Positions 21,231-33,961 of a stretch of DNA of 64,000 nucleotides are shown here, piece by piece. Below the pieces are notes generated by a model, which did no database searches, was not told the origin of the DNA, and saw nothing but the letters and a program-made list of their open reading frames with translations. Within the stretch, counting starts at the first letter, position 1, and every line of letters begins with the position of its first letter. Origin of the DNA: Sanderia malayensis (taxonomy: Eukaryota; Cnidaria; Scyphozoa; Semaeostomeae; Pelagiidae); contig RQOL01000492.1 in assembly GCA_013076295.1 (NCBI GenBank), forward strand, positions 62,001-126,000, given 5' to 3'. Made by a program: the position numbers and the translations under genes.

Positions 21231-24200
21231 GCCCAAAGACCAAACTTACCATCATTATTATTATGATAATATACGCATGGCCGGAAGGCAAACAAATGGC
21301 CTGAAGACCAAACCTATCAGTAGTATTATTATGATAATATACGCATGGCCTGACGGCAAAAACAAGGCCTGCAGGCAAGCAAATGGCCCGAAGACCAAAC
21401 TTACCATTAGTATTATTATGATAATATACGCATGGCCCGAAGGCAAACTAATGGCCTGAAGACCAAACCTATCAGTAGTATTATAATGATAATATACGCA
21501 TGGCCCGCAGGCAAAAACAAGGCCTGAAGGCAAACAAATGGCCTGAAGACCAAACTTATCAATAGTATTATTATGATAATATATGCATGGCCCGCAGGCA
21601 AAAAAAAGGCCTGCAGGCAAACAAATGGCCCGAAGACCAAACTTACCATTAGTATTGTTCTGATAATATATGCATGGCCCAAAGGCAAAGGCAAGGCCCA
21701 AAAGGAGACGAATGGCCCAAAGACCAAAATTACCCTTAGTATTATTATGATAAACGAGGCGTGGCCCAAAAGCAACCAAATGGCCCGAAGACCAAACTTC
21801 TCATGAGCATTATTATGATAATATACGCATGGCACGAAGGCAAAAACAAGGCCCGAAGGCAAACAAATGGCCCGAAGACCAAACTTACCATTAGTATTGT
21901 TAAGATAATATATGCATGGCCCAAAGGCAAAAGCAAGGCCCAAAGGGAGACGAATGCCCCAAAGACCAAACTTACCCTTAGTATTATTATGATAATAGAC
22001 ACGTGGCCCAAAGGCAACCAAATGGCCCGAAGACCAAACCTATCAGTAGTATTATAATGATAATATACGCATGGCCCGCAGGCAAAAACAAGGCCTGAGG
22101 GCAAACAAATGGCCTGAAGACCAAACTTATCAATAGTATTATTATGATAATATATGCATGGCCCAAAGGCAAAGGCAAGGCCCAAAGGGAGACGAATGCC
22201 CCAAAGGCCAAACTTACCCTTAGTATTATTATGATAATAGACACGTGGCCCAAAGGCAACCAAATGGCCCCGAAGACCAAACTTCTCATGAGCATTATTA
22301 TGATAATAAACGCATGGCCCGAAGGCAAAAACAAGGCCTGCAGGCAAACAAATGGCCCGAAGACCAAACTTACCATCAGTATTATTATGATAATATACGC
22401 ATGGCCTGAAGGCAAACGAATGGCCTGAAGACCAAACCTATCAGTAGTATTATAATGATAATATACGCATGGCCCGCAGGCAAAAACAAGGCCTGAAGGC
22501 AAACAAATGGCCTGAAGACCAAACTTATCAATAGTATTATTATGATAATATTTGCATGGCCCAAAGGCAAAAGCAAGCCCAAAGGGAGACGAATGCCCCA
22601 AAGACCAAAACTTACCCTAGTATTATTATGATAATAGACACGTGGCCCAAAGGCAACCAAATGGCCCGAAGACCAAACTTCTCATGAGCATTATTATGAT
22701 AATAAACGCATGGCCCGAAGGCAAAAACAAGGCCTGCAGGCAAACAAATGGCCCGAAGACCAAACTTACCATTAGTATTGTTATGATAATATGTGCATGG
22801 CCCAAAGGCAAAAGCAAGGCCCAAAGGCACACAAATGGCCCAAAGACCAAACTTACCATCATTATTATTATGATAATAGACACGTAGCCCAAAGGCAACC
22901 AAATGGCCCGAAGACCAAACTTCTCATGAGCATTATTATGATAATAAACGCATGGCCCGAAGGCAAAAACAAGGCCCGCAGGCAAGCAAATGGCCGGAAG
23001 ACCAAACTTACCATTTCTTATGATGATATACGCATGGCCCGAAGGCAAACGAATGGCCTGAAGACCAAACCTATCAGTAGTATTATAATGATAATATACG
23101 CATGGCCCGCAGGCAAAAACAAGGCCTGCAGGCAAACAAATGGCCCGAAGACCAAACTTATCAATAGTATTATTATGATAATATATGCATGGCCCGCAGG
23201 CAAAAACAAGGCCTGCAGGCAAACAAATGGCCCGAAGACCAAACTTACCATTAGTATTGTTCTGATAATATATGCATGGCCCAAAGGCAAAGGCAAGGCC
23301 CAAAAGGAGACGAATGGCCCAAAGACCAAAATTACCCTTAGTATTATTATGATAAAAGAGGCGTGGCCCAAAAGCAACCAAATGGCCCAAAGACCAAAGT
23401 TCTCAACAACATTATTATGATAATATACGCATGGCCCGAAGGCAAAAACAAGGCCTGAAGGCAAACAAATGGCCTGAAGACCAAACTTATCAATAGTATT
23501 ATTATGATAATATATGCATGGCCCAAAGGCAAAAGCAAGGCCCAAAGGGAGACGAATGCCCCAAAGGCCAAACTTACCCTTAGTATTATTATGATAATAG
23601 ACACGTGGCCCAAAGGCAACCAAATGGCCCGAAGACCAAACTTCTCATGAGCATTATTATGATAATAAACGCATGGCCCGAAGGCCAAAAAACAAGGCCT
23701 GCAGGCAAACAAATGGCCCGAAGACCAAACTTACCATTAGTATTATTATGATAATATACGCATGGCCCGAAGGCAAACGAATGGCCTGAAGACCAAACCT
23801 ATCAGTAGTATTATAATGATAATATACGCATGGCCCCCAGGCAAAAACAAGTCCTGAAGGCAAACAAATGGCCTGAAGACCAAACTTATCAATAGTATTA
23901 TTATGATAATATATGCATGGCCCAAAGGCAAAAGCAAGGCCCAAAGGGAGACGAATGCCCCAAAGACCAAACTTACCCTTAGTATTATTATGATAATAGA
24001 CACGTGGCCCAAAGGCAACCAAATGGCCCGAAGACCAAACTTCTCATGAGCATTATTATGATAATAAACGCATGGCCCGAAGGCAAAAACAAGGCCTGCA
24101 GGCAAACAAATGGCCCGAAGACCAAACTTACCATTAGTATTGTTATGATAATATGTGCATGGCCCAAAGGCAAAAGCAAGGCCCAAAGGCACACAAATGG

Positions 24201-25883
24201 CCCAAAGACCAAACTTACCATCATTATTATTATGATAATAGACACGTGGCCCAAAGACAACCAAATGCCCGAAGACCAAACTTCTCATGAGCATTATTAT
24301 GATAATAAACGCATGGCCCGAAGGCAAAAACAAGGCCCGCAGGCAAGCAAATGGCCCGAAGACCAAACTTACCATTAGTATTATTATGATAATATACGCA
24401 TGGCCCGAAGGCAAACGAATGGCCTGAAGACCAAACCTATCAGTAGTATTATAATGATAATATACGCATGGCCCGCAGGCAAAAACAAGGCCTGCAGGCA
24501 AACAAATGGCCCGAAGACCAAACTTAGCAATAGTATTATTATGATAATATATGCATGGCCCGCAGGCAAAAACAAGGCCTGCAGGCAAACAAATGGCCCG
24601 AAGACCAAACTTACCATTAGTATTGTTCTGATAATATATGCATGGCCCAAAGGCAAAGGCAAGGCCCAAAAGGAGACGAATGGCCCAAAGACCAAAATTA
24701 CCCTTAGTATTATTATGATAAAAGAGGCGTGGCCCAAAAGCAACCAAATGGCCCAAAGACCAAAGTTCTCAACAACATTATTATGATAATATACGCATGG
24801 CCCGAAGGCAAAAACAAGGCCTGAAGGCAAACAAATGGCCCGAAGACCAAACTTACCATTAGTATTGTCATGATAATATATGCATGGCCCAAAGTCAAAA
24901 GCAAGGCCCAAAGGGAGACGAAAGCCCCAAAGACCAAACTTACCCTTAGTATTATTATGATAATAGACACGTGGCCCAAAGGCAACCAAATGGCCCGAAG
25001 ACCAAACTTCTCATGAGCATTATTATGATAATAAACGCATGGCCCGAAGGCAAAAACAAAGCCCGCAGGCAAACAAATGGCCCGAAGACCAAACTTACCA
25101 TTAGTTTTATTATGATAATATACGCATGGCCCGAAGGCAACCAAATGGCCCGAAGACCAAACTTCTCATGAGCATTATTATGATAATAAACGCATGGCCC
25201 GAAGGCAAAAACAAGGCCGGAAGGCAAACAAATGGCCCGAAGACCAAACTTACCATTAGTTTTATTATGATAATATACGCATGGCCCGAGGGCAAACAAA
25301 TGGCCTGAACACCAAACCTATCAGTAGTATTATTATGATAATATACGCATGGCCCGAAGGCAAAAACAAGGCCTGCAGGCAAACAAATGGCCCGAAGACC
25401 AACTTACCATTAGTATCGTTATGATAATATATGCATGGCCCAAAGGCAACCAAATGGCCCGAAGACCAAACTTCTCATGAGCATTATTATGATAATAAAC
25501 GCATGGCCCGAAGGCAAAAACAAGGCCGGAAGGCAAACAAATGGCCCGAAGACCAAACTTACCATTAGTTTTATTATGATAATATACGCATGGCCCAAAG
25601 GCAACCAAATGGCCCGAAGACCAAACTTCCCATCAGCATTATTATGATAATAAACCCATGGCCCGAAGGCAAAAACAAGGCCCGCAGGCAAACAAATGGC
25701 CCGAAGACCAAACTTACCATTAGTTTTATTATGATAATATACGCATGGCCTTAAGGCAACCAAATGGCCCGAAGACCAAACTTCTCATGAGCATTATTAT
25801 GATAATAAACGCATGGCCTGAAGGCAAAAACAAGGCCGGAAGGCAAACAAATGGCCCGAAGACCAAACTTACCATTAGTTTTA

Positions 25884-27601
25884 TTATGATAATATACGCA
25901 TGGCCCGAGGGCAAACAAATGGCCTGAACACCAAACCTATCAGTAGTATTATTATGATAATATACGCATGGCCCGAAGGCAAAAACAAGGCCTGGAGGCA
26001 AACAAATGGCCCGAAGACCAACTTACCATTAGTATTGTTATGATAATATATGCATGGCCCAAAGGCAAAAGCAAGGCCCAAAGGGAGACGAATGGCCCAA
26101 AGACCAAACTTACCCTTAGTATTATTATGATAATAGACACGTGGCCCAAGGCAACCAAATGGCCCGAAGACCAAACTTACAATCAGTATTATTATGATAA
26201 TATACGCATGGCCCGAAAGCAAACAAATGGCCTGAAGACCAAACCTATCAGTAGTATTATTATGATAATATACGCATGGCCCGAAGGCAAAAACAAGGCC
26301 TGCAGGCAAACAAATGGCCCGAAGACCAAACTTACCATTAGTATTGTTATGATAATATGTGCATGGCCCAAAGGCAAAAGCAAGGCCCAAAGGCACACAA
26401 ATGGCCCAAAGACCAAACTTACCATCATTATTATTATGATAATATACGCATGGCCGGAAGGCAAACAAATGGCCTGAAGACCAAACCTATCAGTAGTATT
26501 ATTATGATAATATACGCATGGTCGAAGGCAAAAACAAGGCCTGCAGGCAAACAAATGGCCCGAAGACCAAACTTACCATTAGTATTGTTATTATAATATA
26601 CGCATGGCCTTAAGGCAACCAAATGGCCCGAAGACCAAACTTCTCATGAGCATTATTATGATAATAAACGCATGGCCTGAAGGCAAAAACAAGGCCGGAA
26701 GGCAAACAAATGGCCCGAAGACCAAACTTACCATTAGTTTTATTATGATAATATACGCATGGCCCGAGGGCAAACAAATGGCCTGAACACCAAACCTATC
26801 AGTAGTATTATTATGATAATATACGCATGGCCCGAAGGCAAAAACAAGGCCTGGAGGCAAACAAATGGCCCGAAGACCAACTTACCATTAGTATTGTTAT
26901 GATAATATATGCATGGCCCAAAGGCAAAAGCAAGGCCCAAAGGGAGACGAATGGCCCAAAGACCAAACTTACCCTTAGTATTATTATGATAATAGACACG
27001 TGGCCCAAGGCAACCAAATGGCCCGAAGACCAAACTTACAATCAGTATTATTATGATAATATACGCATGGCCCGAAAGCAAACAAATGGCCTGAAGACCA
27101 AACCTATCAGTAGTATTATTATGATAATATACGCATGGCCCGAAGGCAAAAACAAGGCCTGCAGGCAAACAAATGGCCCGAAGACCAAACTTACCATTAG
27201 TATTGTTATGATAATATGTGCATGGCCCAAAGGCAAAAGCAAGGCCCAAAGGCACACAAATGGCCCAAAGACCAAACTTACCATCATTATTATTATGATA
27301 ATATACGCATGGCCGGAAGGCAAACAAATGGCCTGAAGACCAAACCTATCAGTAGTATTATTATGATAATATACGCATGGTCGAAGGCAAAAACAAGGCC
27401 TGCAGGCAAACAAATGGCCCGAAGACCAAACTTACCATTAGTATTGTTATTATAATATATGCATGGCCCAAAGGCAAAAGCAAGGCCCAAAGGGAGACAA
27501 ATGCTCCAAAGACCAAACTTACCCTTAGTATTATTATGATAATAGACACGTGGCCCAAAGGCAACCAAATGGCCCGAAGACCAAACTTCTCATGAGTATT
27601 A
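25884..27601. repeat. tandem duplication, 2 x 859 bp, in satellite
   Basis: 25884-26742 and 26743-27601 carry the same rare variants, including ATGGCCTTAAGGCAACC, CGTGGCCCAAGGCAACC, ATGGTCGAAGG and a TATTGTTATTATAATA linker, so this is a recent local duplication. Confidence 0.75.
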
Positions 27602-27859
27602 TTATGATAATATACGCATGTCCCGAAGGCAAAAACAAGGCCCAAAGGCAAACAAAAAGCCCGAAGACCAAACTTACCATTAATATTATTATGCTAATAT
27701 ATGCATGGCCCGAAGGCAAAAGCAAGGCCCGAAGGCAAAAGCAAAGGGAGACGAAGGGCCCGAAGACCGAACTTACCCTTAGTATTATTATGATAATAGA
27801 CACGTGGCCCAAAGGCAACAAATGGCCCGAAGACCACAACTTATCATTAGCATTATTAT

Positions 27860-28154
27860 GATCATATATGCATGGCCCGGAGGCAAAATACATGGAACGC
27901 ATACATAACAAGGCTAGAAGGCAAAAGCATGACCCGAAGGCATTATAAAAGGCCCAAAGCCAGCAGCATGGTCCGAAGAGTCCCAGCTAGGTCCGAAAGC
28001 AAAGCAAGGCCTGAAGGCAGACGAATGGCCCGAAAACCAAACTCATCATTGGTATTATTGTGATAATATATGCATGGCCCGAAGGCAAAGTACATGGCAC
28101 GCATACATAGCAAAGGCCAGCAGGCAAAAGCATGGCCCAAAGGCATTATAAGGG
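27860..28154. repeat. satellite-to-DIRS transition zone, copy B
   Basis: Same as 6901-7195, essentially identical. Confidence 0.55.
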
Positions 28155-29017
28155 GCAAAAGCAGCAGCCAGAATCGCAGACATAGCAACCACTAACATTA
28201 ATGAAGCAGATATTACAGAAAGGCAGGGAATGCTGTCCCATGAAGGGAAAAGAAATAAGTTTTTACCGTTCCAGGTGAGCAGTAGCCTAAACCCCAAGGA
28301 AGATCATCCCATTCCCAGATGGAGAGCCGGACAAAATGATGCAATTCAGCTACCGAAGAGGCCATGTCAATCGAAGGCCAAAGAAAAGTTCTACCAAGAA
28401 CAATGGCTTGACAGCAATGTTGAAGGCTGGCAATGAATGATAACAAGTCAAGCTTGGTACCAGATTTTTGTTGATCCCAAGAACTCAACTGTGCTCTGAT
28501 CCTAATGATCCTTTCTTCATCCGGTAAATGCAATTCCAAAGCTTCAGTATCGAACACACAGCCTTCCTCTCGCACAGCGGAGAGACCGCTGGACCAGCCA
28601 GAAAGAAATCATCTAGGTAATGCTGAACATGCAGAATATTCGCTTCATGCCTGAGAACGAAGCATAAACTATCCGCAAATTGAGTAAAAATCCTTGGGGC
28701 CGACCGCAAACCAAAAGGCAGTGCTAAAGTGATGTAAAAAATTTCCTTTCTAGCACATACCCAGCATATAGCAATGCTCTTGACACACAGGCAACAGTTG
28801 ATATGCCCGTTGAGTATCAAACTTAGCTATTAGTGCCCCTGTTCCCAACTGCAGAATAAGAGAAATTGCTTCTGGGATGCCCGCATAAGAAACAGCTGCC
28901 TCAGATTGTGGGATCAAGTCATTCACGCTATCGGAATGTGGAGACGATAGATCAGTTATCAGCCTGAACTGACCTGATGAAGACTTGCCGAACTGCTGAA
29001 CGTAAATGTATCACTGG
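28155..29017 (-). pseudogene. DIRS-type RT/RNase H pseudogene, copy B
   Basis: Duplicate of 7196-8058 with the same frameshift before ALPFGLRSAPRIF, the same shortened segment after YLDD and the same RNase H remnant. One visible difference is a C for T at 28512 that changes an Ile/Lys region codon. All disabling lesions are shared with copy A, so B was made from an already dead element. Confidence 0.82.
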
Positions 29018-29085
29018 AGCAGGCAACAAGAAGAAAAGAAAATCACAAAAAATCAAGCTGACTATAATTAAAATCAAGGTCATAA

Positions 29086-29731
29086 GGTCCATCTACACGA
29101 GAGCTTGAAACATGACCAAGGCCATCTAACCCAGCGTGCTGCATAATGTAATTATCTAATTAAGGCGTATCCGACTTGAAATGTTCCAATTTTTGCAACA
29201 GGGTCTATTCTCACCAAATAAGACCTATCAGCCACAAGCAAATTAACATGTAAACATGTATATCATGGTCGCGCTCATTTGTTTCATTCAAATACAAACG
29301 CATTAAAAAAACAACACATGCAAACAACATTGAAACTTCTATCAAAATGGCTGGCTTGGGACGTATTGCAAAACAGCAAATTCAATGACGTGGAAGATAG
29401 CGATGAATTATATGAAGATTGTCAAGATCAGTATTTTGAACAACAAGATTGTATACATATTGTTGAACTGCCTGATTGCTGTGATCTGCATTTGATAGTT
29501 TTAGCCTACAAGATTAGTGAAACAATAGAAATAATAATGTTGAGCACCTCAGTGAGGTGCTCAACTTGGCCAAGCGGCTACTTCATATGTCCTCAAAATC
29601 GTGCTCACAAAAAGTGATAAAAAATGACCATCTACACGGGCCGCGATGCTCAGTTCAGGTGCTTATTTGCTAATCCCTTCAAGAATTTGAGCATGCTTGT
29701 GTTTGCTCCCGTGTCCCGTCTAGATGGGTCC
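29086..29731. mobile_element. MITE-like interval, copy B
   Basis: Duplicate of 8127-8772 with the same three CCATCTA-type ends, and the 27-bp palindrome at 29539-29565. Confidence 0.4.
29318..29617 (+). CDS. hypothetical acidic ORF, copy B
   Basis: Identical frame to the one at 8359-8658; intact. No domain is recognised and coding status is unproven. Confidence 0.22.
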   Translation: MQTTLKLLSKWLAWDVLQNSKFNDVEDSDELYEDCQDQYFEQQDCIHIVELPDCCDLHLIVLAYKISETIEIIMLSTSVRCSTWPSGYFICPQNRAHKK

Positions 29732-30037
29732 ATAGTAATTTCTGATAACCTCTCTGTTTCACGAGTATCTTACGGTAACAATTCACCGTAACAATTCAAC
29801 GAGTCAGAGCATATTTATCATCAATGAGTTTCTTTATGTAAAGGGGGATGTGACCAGGACATCTCCGTCAGTTTTGTATATTAGTTCAATTGTGAATTAT
29901 TCTCGAGCTCCTATCTCCACGAACTTCTTATTGGAAATGAGCTGTTTGTCTGAGATTTGTTCATCTATTTCTTTCAATTTTGTTCATTTAAAATGTTAGG
30001 TTCTTACTCTTGCTATTTTTGTAGATCTAGTCCCACT

Positions 30038-30460
30038 TCATCTACCTTTCATCTGCTTCTTTCGAACCAGCTTCCTTCGCATCCTCCACTTTCGGCCACC
30101 TTGCATATTCCTGATAGCTGTGTCTAAACCATATCCAGCTGCAACGATTGCTCCACCTTTTGCAGCTTTCTTAGCATCTCTCAATGCTATCTTCTTAACA
30201 GCTTGTTTACTAACTCGTTGTGCTATCGCTCTTCCACCCTGTCTTACAGCTTGTTTAATAGCTTGTCTAGCTGCTACATGTGCTATCGCGGAACCCATGT
30301 TTGTTGACTTCCTCTCTCCTCTCCTTTCACGTTTTCGTATTCTATCCCTTTTATACTTTCCCCCATCCGTCATTAGTTTAGTCGCTTCAACTCCACCATC
30401 ATCCTTCAACACATTGTCTATCAGCATTGATGCTACAGGACTTGCTGCTATACTAGTCAT
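30038..30460 (-). CDS. small highly basic protein, copy B
   Basis: Same 140-residue protein as 9079-9501; the last residue is Arg instead of Lys (TCT for TTT codon complement). The frame is intact with the ATG at 30460. It is the third frame of the minus-strand set. Confidence 0.58.
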   Translation of the reverse strand: MTSIAASPVASMLIDNVLKDDGGVEATKLMTDGGKYKRDRIRKRERRGERKSTNMGSAIAHVAARQAIKQAVRQGGRAIAQRVSKQAVKKIALRDAKKAAKGGAIVAAGYGLDTAIRNMQGGRKWRMRRKLVRKKQMKGR

Positions 30461-30503
30461 GAGATTATATTATAGATACAAAATTGTAGCGTTCCTCCTT
30501 CTC

Positions 30504-30818
30504 TTATAATCTATTTCTTAAATTCTTCATCTGCATATACCCACTTATCGCGTTGTTTTTTCGACACTTTGCTCTCCAAAGTTCTCCAGGGATGAACTGT
30601 AGGGGTTTTAGTTTTTTCCAACCCTTTTTCCACATTGTTGGTTTCAACTCTCGCTGTAATCCTGGTAGTGGTGTTGCTGCAATAGCTGTTTTCACGATCC
30701 AATTTTGTATATTCTTAAAGAGCCCCTTACCTACAAGCTGCCTGGATCGCTTTCTGGTAAACTTCCCCTACCGTGCATGTATTCGCTTCCTTCCCCTCTG
30801 ACCTTGTGCCATTTTCAT
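30504..30818 (-). pseudogene. basic protein frame with early stop, copy B
   Basis: Same as 9545-9859, with the early TAG preserved at 30770-30768 and the one-base TAATG overlap with the upstream frame. Confidence 0.43.
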
Positions 30819-31344
30819 TATTGTAATGATGCAGATTCCTTATATAGACCCATGCATACAAATAAAAACAAGCATTTACATGAGGATATCATTTTGTGTA
30901 ATTTCAACATCTCCCCATTCTCTAACAACCCAATCATATTTAATGTTATAAAGTAAACAATCCACCCATAAACTACTAATGTATTGTTCTGATGATAGAT
31001 AATTTGCTTCTCTATCCAAAGGAGTATCACAGCAAACCTTTCCAAGTTTCCATTTCCATTAGAAAAACTTTTATTGAATAGTGTTTTCAAGGTATCATTG
31101 ATCCTGTCTTTCCATTCACCGGAGATTCTTCAATCAGCAGCCCATCTTCAGCATCCCTTGCTTGTGGTAGACTACCCAAATTAACGCTTATTCGAGCAAA
31201 TCCCATAAACTTGTGTAAATTCTTGTATACTTTCCCAAGATATATGTGTCGAACCTGAACCTTTGTATTAATGCCCATTACATCTCTAAAATGTTCCTTC
31301 AAATAGACTAAGAGCAAATCTTTTTTTGTTCTTGTAGAAATTAT
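30818..31344 (-). pseudogene. unknown protein split over two frames, copy B
   Basis: Same as 9859-10385, including the frame switch near 31110. Confidence 0.43.
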
Positions 31345-31551
31345 CTAAAGTCGTTAATTATAATGTGTGCTAATCTTAACAACATCTTTGCTACTGAGGT
31401 AATAAATGAAATCCATCGTTTTTATAGATTACTCGAAATCTCTTTGAATGTTGATGAAGACGCCCATAATTTCCTTCTCTTATACCTTTACCACGTTCAA
31501 ATATTCGTCATCTTTCGAATGTAAAACCAGTTTAAACTAGTTTTTACATCT

Positions 31552-31596
31552 TTCTAGAATGTTCTGGAACCTTCTTTTGAATGTTCTCGAAGCTTC
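31552..31596. promoter_or_regulatory. heat-shock elements: 5- and 4-unit clusters, copy B
   Basis: The same nine TTC/GAA units as copy A, unchanged. Confidence 0.8.
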
Positions 31597-31680
31597 TTTT
31601 GGTTCGAGTGATGATGATGTCATCTTTCAAAATTCGAATGATGATGTAATTTTTAGCCAATCAGATTATAGTATTTCATT

Positions 31681-31693
31681 TTCTAGAAAGTTC
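31681..31693. promoter_or_regulatory. heat-shock element, 3-unit cluster, copy B
   Basis: TTC, GAA, TTC at 5-bp steps, as at 10722-10734; the CCAAT box lies at 31655-31664. Confidence 0.7.
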
Positions 31694-31760
31694 TGGTATT
31701 CTTTCAAATATTAGTGATTATGATTAGTTTATTTTAGAGTTTGAGAACAAGAAGAACAAT

Positions 31761-32016
31761 ATGAATGTACTAAATATTGAAAATGGCATATTAATGGTAT
31801 TTGAATGTCCGGTGTGTTGGACACTTTTTTTGGACACCTTTTTTAAGTATAAAACATCGCTGTTCGAATAATAATGATGAAGGTTATGATGATGGTGATG
31901 AAGAAAGTTATGAAAATGATGAAGTGATTATGAAGATCTTCATACATGCATTGAGGGATAAAAGCATAAAAAGATTTATTATAATAAATGATGAAGAGGA
32001 TGATGAACTAATTTAA
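31761..32016 (+). pseudogene. small CPVCW-containing acidic protein, copy B
   Basis: Same as 10802-11057: a 36-codon frame ending at 31871 and an overlapping frame ending at 32016. Upstream, one G is a C (31747) relative to A. Confidence 0.33.
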
Positions 32017-32210
32017 TAATAATGATAGTAATGATGATAATGATAATTGAGAAAAAGTATTACTGTGTGTATTCTTATATGTTTCTACCTCTCAACTGCG
32101 CATGCATCACTTTGTGGCTCGAACCTTCTTTGAATGATTACATCATCTTCATTCGAATTGTGTACATATACAGGTGACTTAAGTTATTTTCATCATTTGA
32201 AACTTGGAAG

Positions 32211-32375
32211 ATGACTAGCAACATGTATCGCTTTAATAAAACAATGCCTTTCACTAATCAAGTAATAGACTTTGAAAATGTACCTTCAATTTATTATGAG
32301 GAAATCATTGAATCATTTAATGCTGATGTAGGTGAAGAAAATCATTCATCACCGACTCATTTGAACACATACTAA
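32211..32375 (+). CDS. short ORF upstream of the acidic protein, copy B
   Basis: Same 54-residue frame as 11252-11416, with the same TAA followed by continued open frame. Confidence 0.33.
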   Translation: MTSNMYRFNKTMPFTNQVIDFENVPSIYYEEIIESFNADVGEENHSSPTHLNTY

Positions 32376-32469
32376 GAAGCTTTCACAGAGTACGTAATTG
32401 GAAGAAATGGTTATGTATCAAAACCATTAACTTATTCAGAGCGAGTATATAAAAAAAAAAGAAATAAAA

Positions 32470-32892
32470 ATGAATGAGTTGGAGGAAATGTTAAGTCATT
32501 GGCATCAAACAAATGATGATGAAGATGATGAAGATGATGATGATGATGTGAGCATTGATAGTGGTATTGATGCTGGTTTTGATGTTGGATTAGAGAGTGA
32601 AATTAACTTGGTGTTGATATTCAGAATTCTGCTAAAGGGATTACGAAAGAACTATCCACCATTCCTAATGATTGAAAAGGGCTCCACAATAATTCTCTTA
32701 AAGGGGAAGAACGGTGAAAAAAACCTCAGCTTCAATCTTCATGGTTTAATTGATGATGCTATTGATAGACAAGAGCTGTGCCAAATCACACCACACCTAC
32801 ACTTAGCTCCAATAAGTATGGAAACGCCTGATGAAAAATGGCGTCTAGAAGTGGCCCTAGGCCTGAGCAAAAGAATGTACATAACAATGTAA
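32470..32892 (+). CDS. acidic protein of unknown function, copy B
   Basis: Same 140-residue frame as 11511-11933, unchanged at protein level, with the same early TAA. Confidence 0.48.
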   Translation: MNELEEMLSHWHQTNDDEDDEDDDDDVSIDSGIDAGFDVGLESEINLVLIFRILLKGLRKNYPPFLMIEKGSTIILLKGKNGEKNLSFNLHGLIDDAIDRQELCQITPHLHLAPISMETPDEKWRLEVALGLSKRMYITM

Positions 32893-33195
32893 GACTACCA
32901 AACGGGTTTCAATAGCGAATTTCTTTAGCACAAATATACTCAAAATTTCATAAATTTTCAAATGAAAACATAATTTAAACTATATCACATTGTTTTACAA
33001 TAACATTAAAAGAAAACTGAGAAGAGCTCCCTTAAAAATGTTTACGAAAATTTAGCGAAGTGGAGTAATTAAAACGCCAATAATTATAATTTCTTTCACT
33101 CAAAGCCACGCAAATTCTCTCTCATTTAAAAGAGAATGTTTTAAAATTTTGAAAAATATAAGAATTATTTAGGTAACTATCTTGACCTTTTACAA
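32893..33195. other. 3' end of the composite block, copy B
   Basis: As 11934-12236. The join to satellite has the same TATAATTTTATAGTTTTATA bases, so the junction was duplicated, not formed twice. Confidence 0.6.
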
Positions 33196-33961
33196 TTTTA
33201 TAATTTTATAGTTTTATAATGGTAATATACGCATGGCCCGCAGGCAAAAACAAGGCCTGAAGGCAAACAAATGGCCTGAAGACCAAACTTATCAATAGTA
33301 TTATTATGATAATATATGCATGGCCCGCAGGCAAAAACAAGGCCTGCAGGCAAACAAATGGCCCGAAGACCAAACTTACCATTAGTATTGTTCTGATAAT
33401 ATATGCATGGCCCAAAGGCAAAGGCAAGGCCCAAATTGAGACGAATGGCCCAAAGACCAAAATTACCCTTAGTATTATTATGATAAAAGAGGCGTGGCCC
33501 AAAAGCAACCAAATGGCCCAAAGACCAAACTTCTCATGAGCATTTTTATGATAATATACGCATGGCACGAAGGCAAAAACAAGGCCCGAAGGCAAACAAA
33601 TGGCCCGAAGACCAAACTTACCATTAGTATTGTTAAGATAATATATGCATGGCCCAAAGGCAAAAGCAAGGCCCAAAGGGAGACGAATGCCCCAAAGACC
33701 AAACTTACCCTTAGTATTATTATGATAATAGGCACGTGGCCCAAAGGCAACCAAATGGCCCGAAGACCAAACCTATCAGTAGTATTATAATGATAATATA
33801 CGCATGGCCCGCAGGCAAAAACAAGGCCTGAAGGCAAACAAATGGCCTGAAGACCAAACTTATCAATAGTATTATTATGATAATATATGCATGGCCCAAA
33901 GGCAAAAGCAAGGCCCAAAGGGAGACGAATGCCCCAAAGGCCAAACTTACCCTTAGTATTA

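Larger units (their letters stand above)
12237..27860. repeat. satellite array 2 (15.6 kb)
   Basis: Uninterrupted 68/87-bp satellite between composite copies A and B. Long open frames (up to 336 codons on the minus strand, 23746-24756) arise because the 87-bp monomer is divisible by three and the modules lack stops in several frames; their content is the repeated 29-residue cycle, not a protein family. Local irregularities include a single-monomer disruption near 23015-23030 and small indels near 22590 and 23685. Confidence 0.93.
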
